A stretch of DNA of 31,757 nt from JAGTVB01 sp964624765 (GTDB lineage Bacteria; Pseudomonadota; Gammaproteobacteria; HK1): positions 1-31,757 of the forward strand of contig CAZUZO010000023.1 of the NCBI GenBank assembly GCA_964624765.1. Direction: 5' to 3'. Below the pieces are notes generated by a model. The model had not been told where the DNA came from, did not search any database, and was given only the letters and a program-made list of their open reading frames with translations. This document shows positions 31,639 through 31,757 of the stretch, in pieces; positions within the stretch are counted from its first letter, which is position 1, and each line of letters opens with the position of its first letter. A program made the position numbers and the translations under genes.

Positions 31639-31757
31639 AGGTTGTGAAAAAACCGTCGCGAGCGGCCCGAGAGCCAGGCGGACGGAGCGAAGCCAAGAGA
31701 CATATCAAGTCGATAGGCGAGGATCGAGCACCGCCCAACGCCGCTATCGGGTTGCAT
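31639..31757 (-). mobile_element. E1 MITE copy 12, cut by window edge
   Basis: It starts AGGTTGTGAAAAAACCGTCGC directly after CTGAG (31634-31638), which also holds the mgtE stop codon. 119 of the expected 139 bases are inside the window. Internal sequence is near consensus. Confidence 0.9.

Noticed and set aside
825..31757. CRISPR array or satellite as an explanation of the repeated blocks
   Set aside because: Copies are dispersed between genes in both orientations, with target duplications and inverted ends; there is no regular spacing and no cas gene.

Overview
The window looks like a chromosomal segment of a gammaproteobacterium, probably a sulfur oxidiser (inference). The support is a cbb3 oxidase gene set (ccoNOQP, ccoG, ccoH, a SafE-like gene), a glycine/tyrosine-rich secreted protein resembling the sulfur globule proteins of purple sulfur bacteria, and an Mrp-type cation antiporter operon. 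No rRNA, tRNA, CRISPR array or transposase gene was recognised.

Layout. 1-5.4 kb: start of an Rpn-family nuclease gene cut by the window edge, a gene-poor stretch, a PfkB sugar kinase, a minus-strand pair (VWA-FHA membrane protein plus a small coiled-coil membrane protein) and sfsA. 5.8-11.8 kb: a small conserved hypothetical, then an MlaC-like periplasmic protein, a Yip1-family membrane protein and ccoNOQP ending in a clear intrinsic terminator; an FNR-type box placed at -41.5 from a -10 lies ahead of the MlaC-like gene. 11.8-15.9 kb: an NAPE-PLD-like metallo-beta-lactamase, a class IV aminotransferase and a second VWA-FHA protein. 16.3-19.9 kb: a small membrane protein, ccoG, ccoH and a SafE-like gene; ccoI and ccoS are not here. 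20.2-23.8 kb: a structured leader and sulfur-globule-like gene, two unrecognised genes and a YihY/BrkB-family gene. 24.3-31.6 kb: mrpAB(fused)CDEFG and mgtE.

The most striking content is between the genes. At least four families of short non-coding mobile elements (MITEs) fill nearly every intergenic gap. They are named here E1 (139 bp, 5-bp target duplications), E2 (143 or 217 bp, 3-bp TNA duplications), E3 (88 bp, TA duplications) and E5 (about 113-207 bp, 8-bp duplications). A fifth family, E4, is a looser palindromic repeat. Element lengths are exact from copy to copy, and matching duplications can be read on both sides of many copies. Several elements are nested (E3 in E1, E2 and E4; E5 in E1 and E2), giving a relative insertion history. 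Five insertions fall exactly on stop codons without changing the protein, and others have separated genes of the cbb3 cluster that appear to have been closely spaced.
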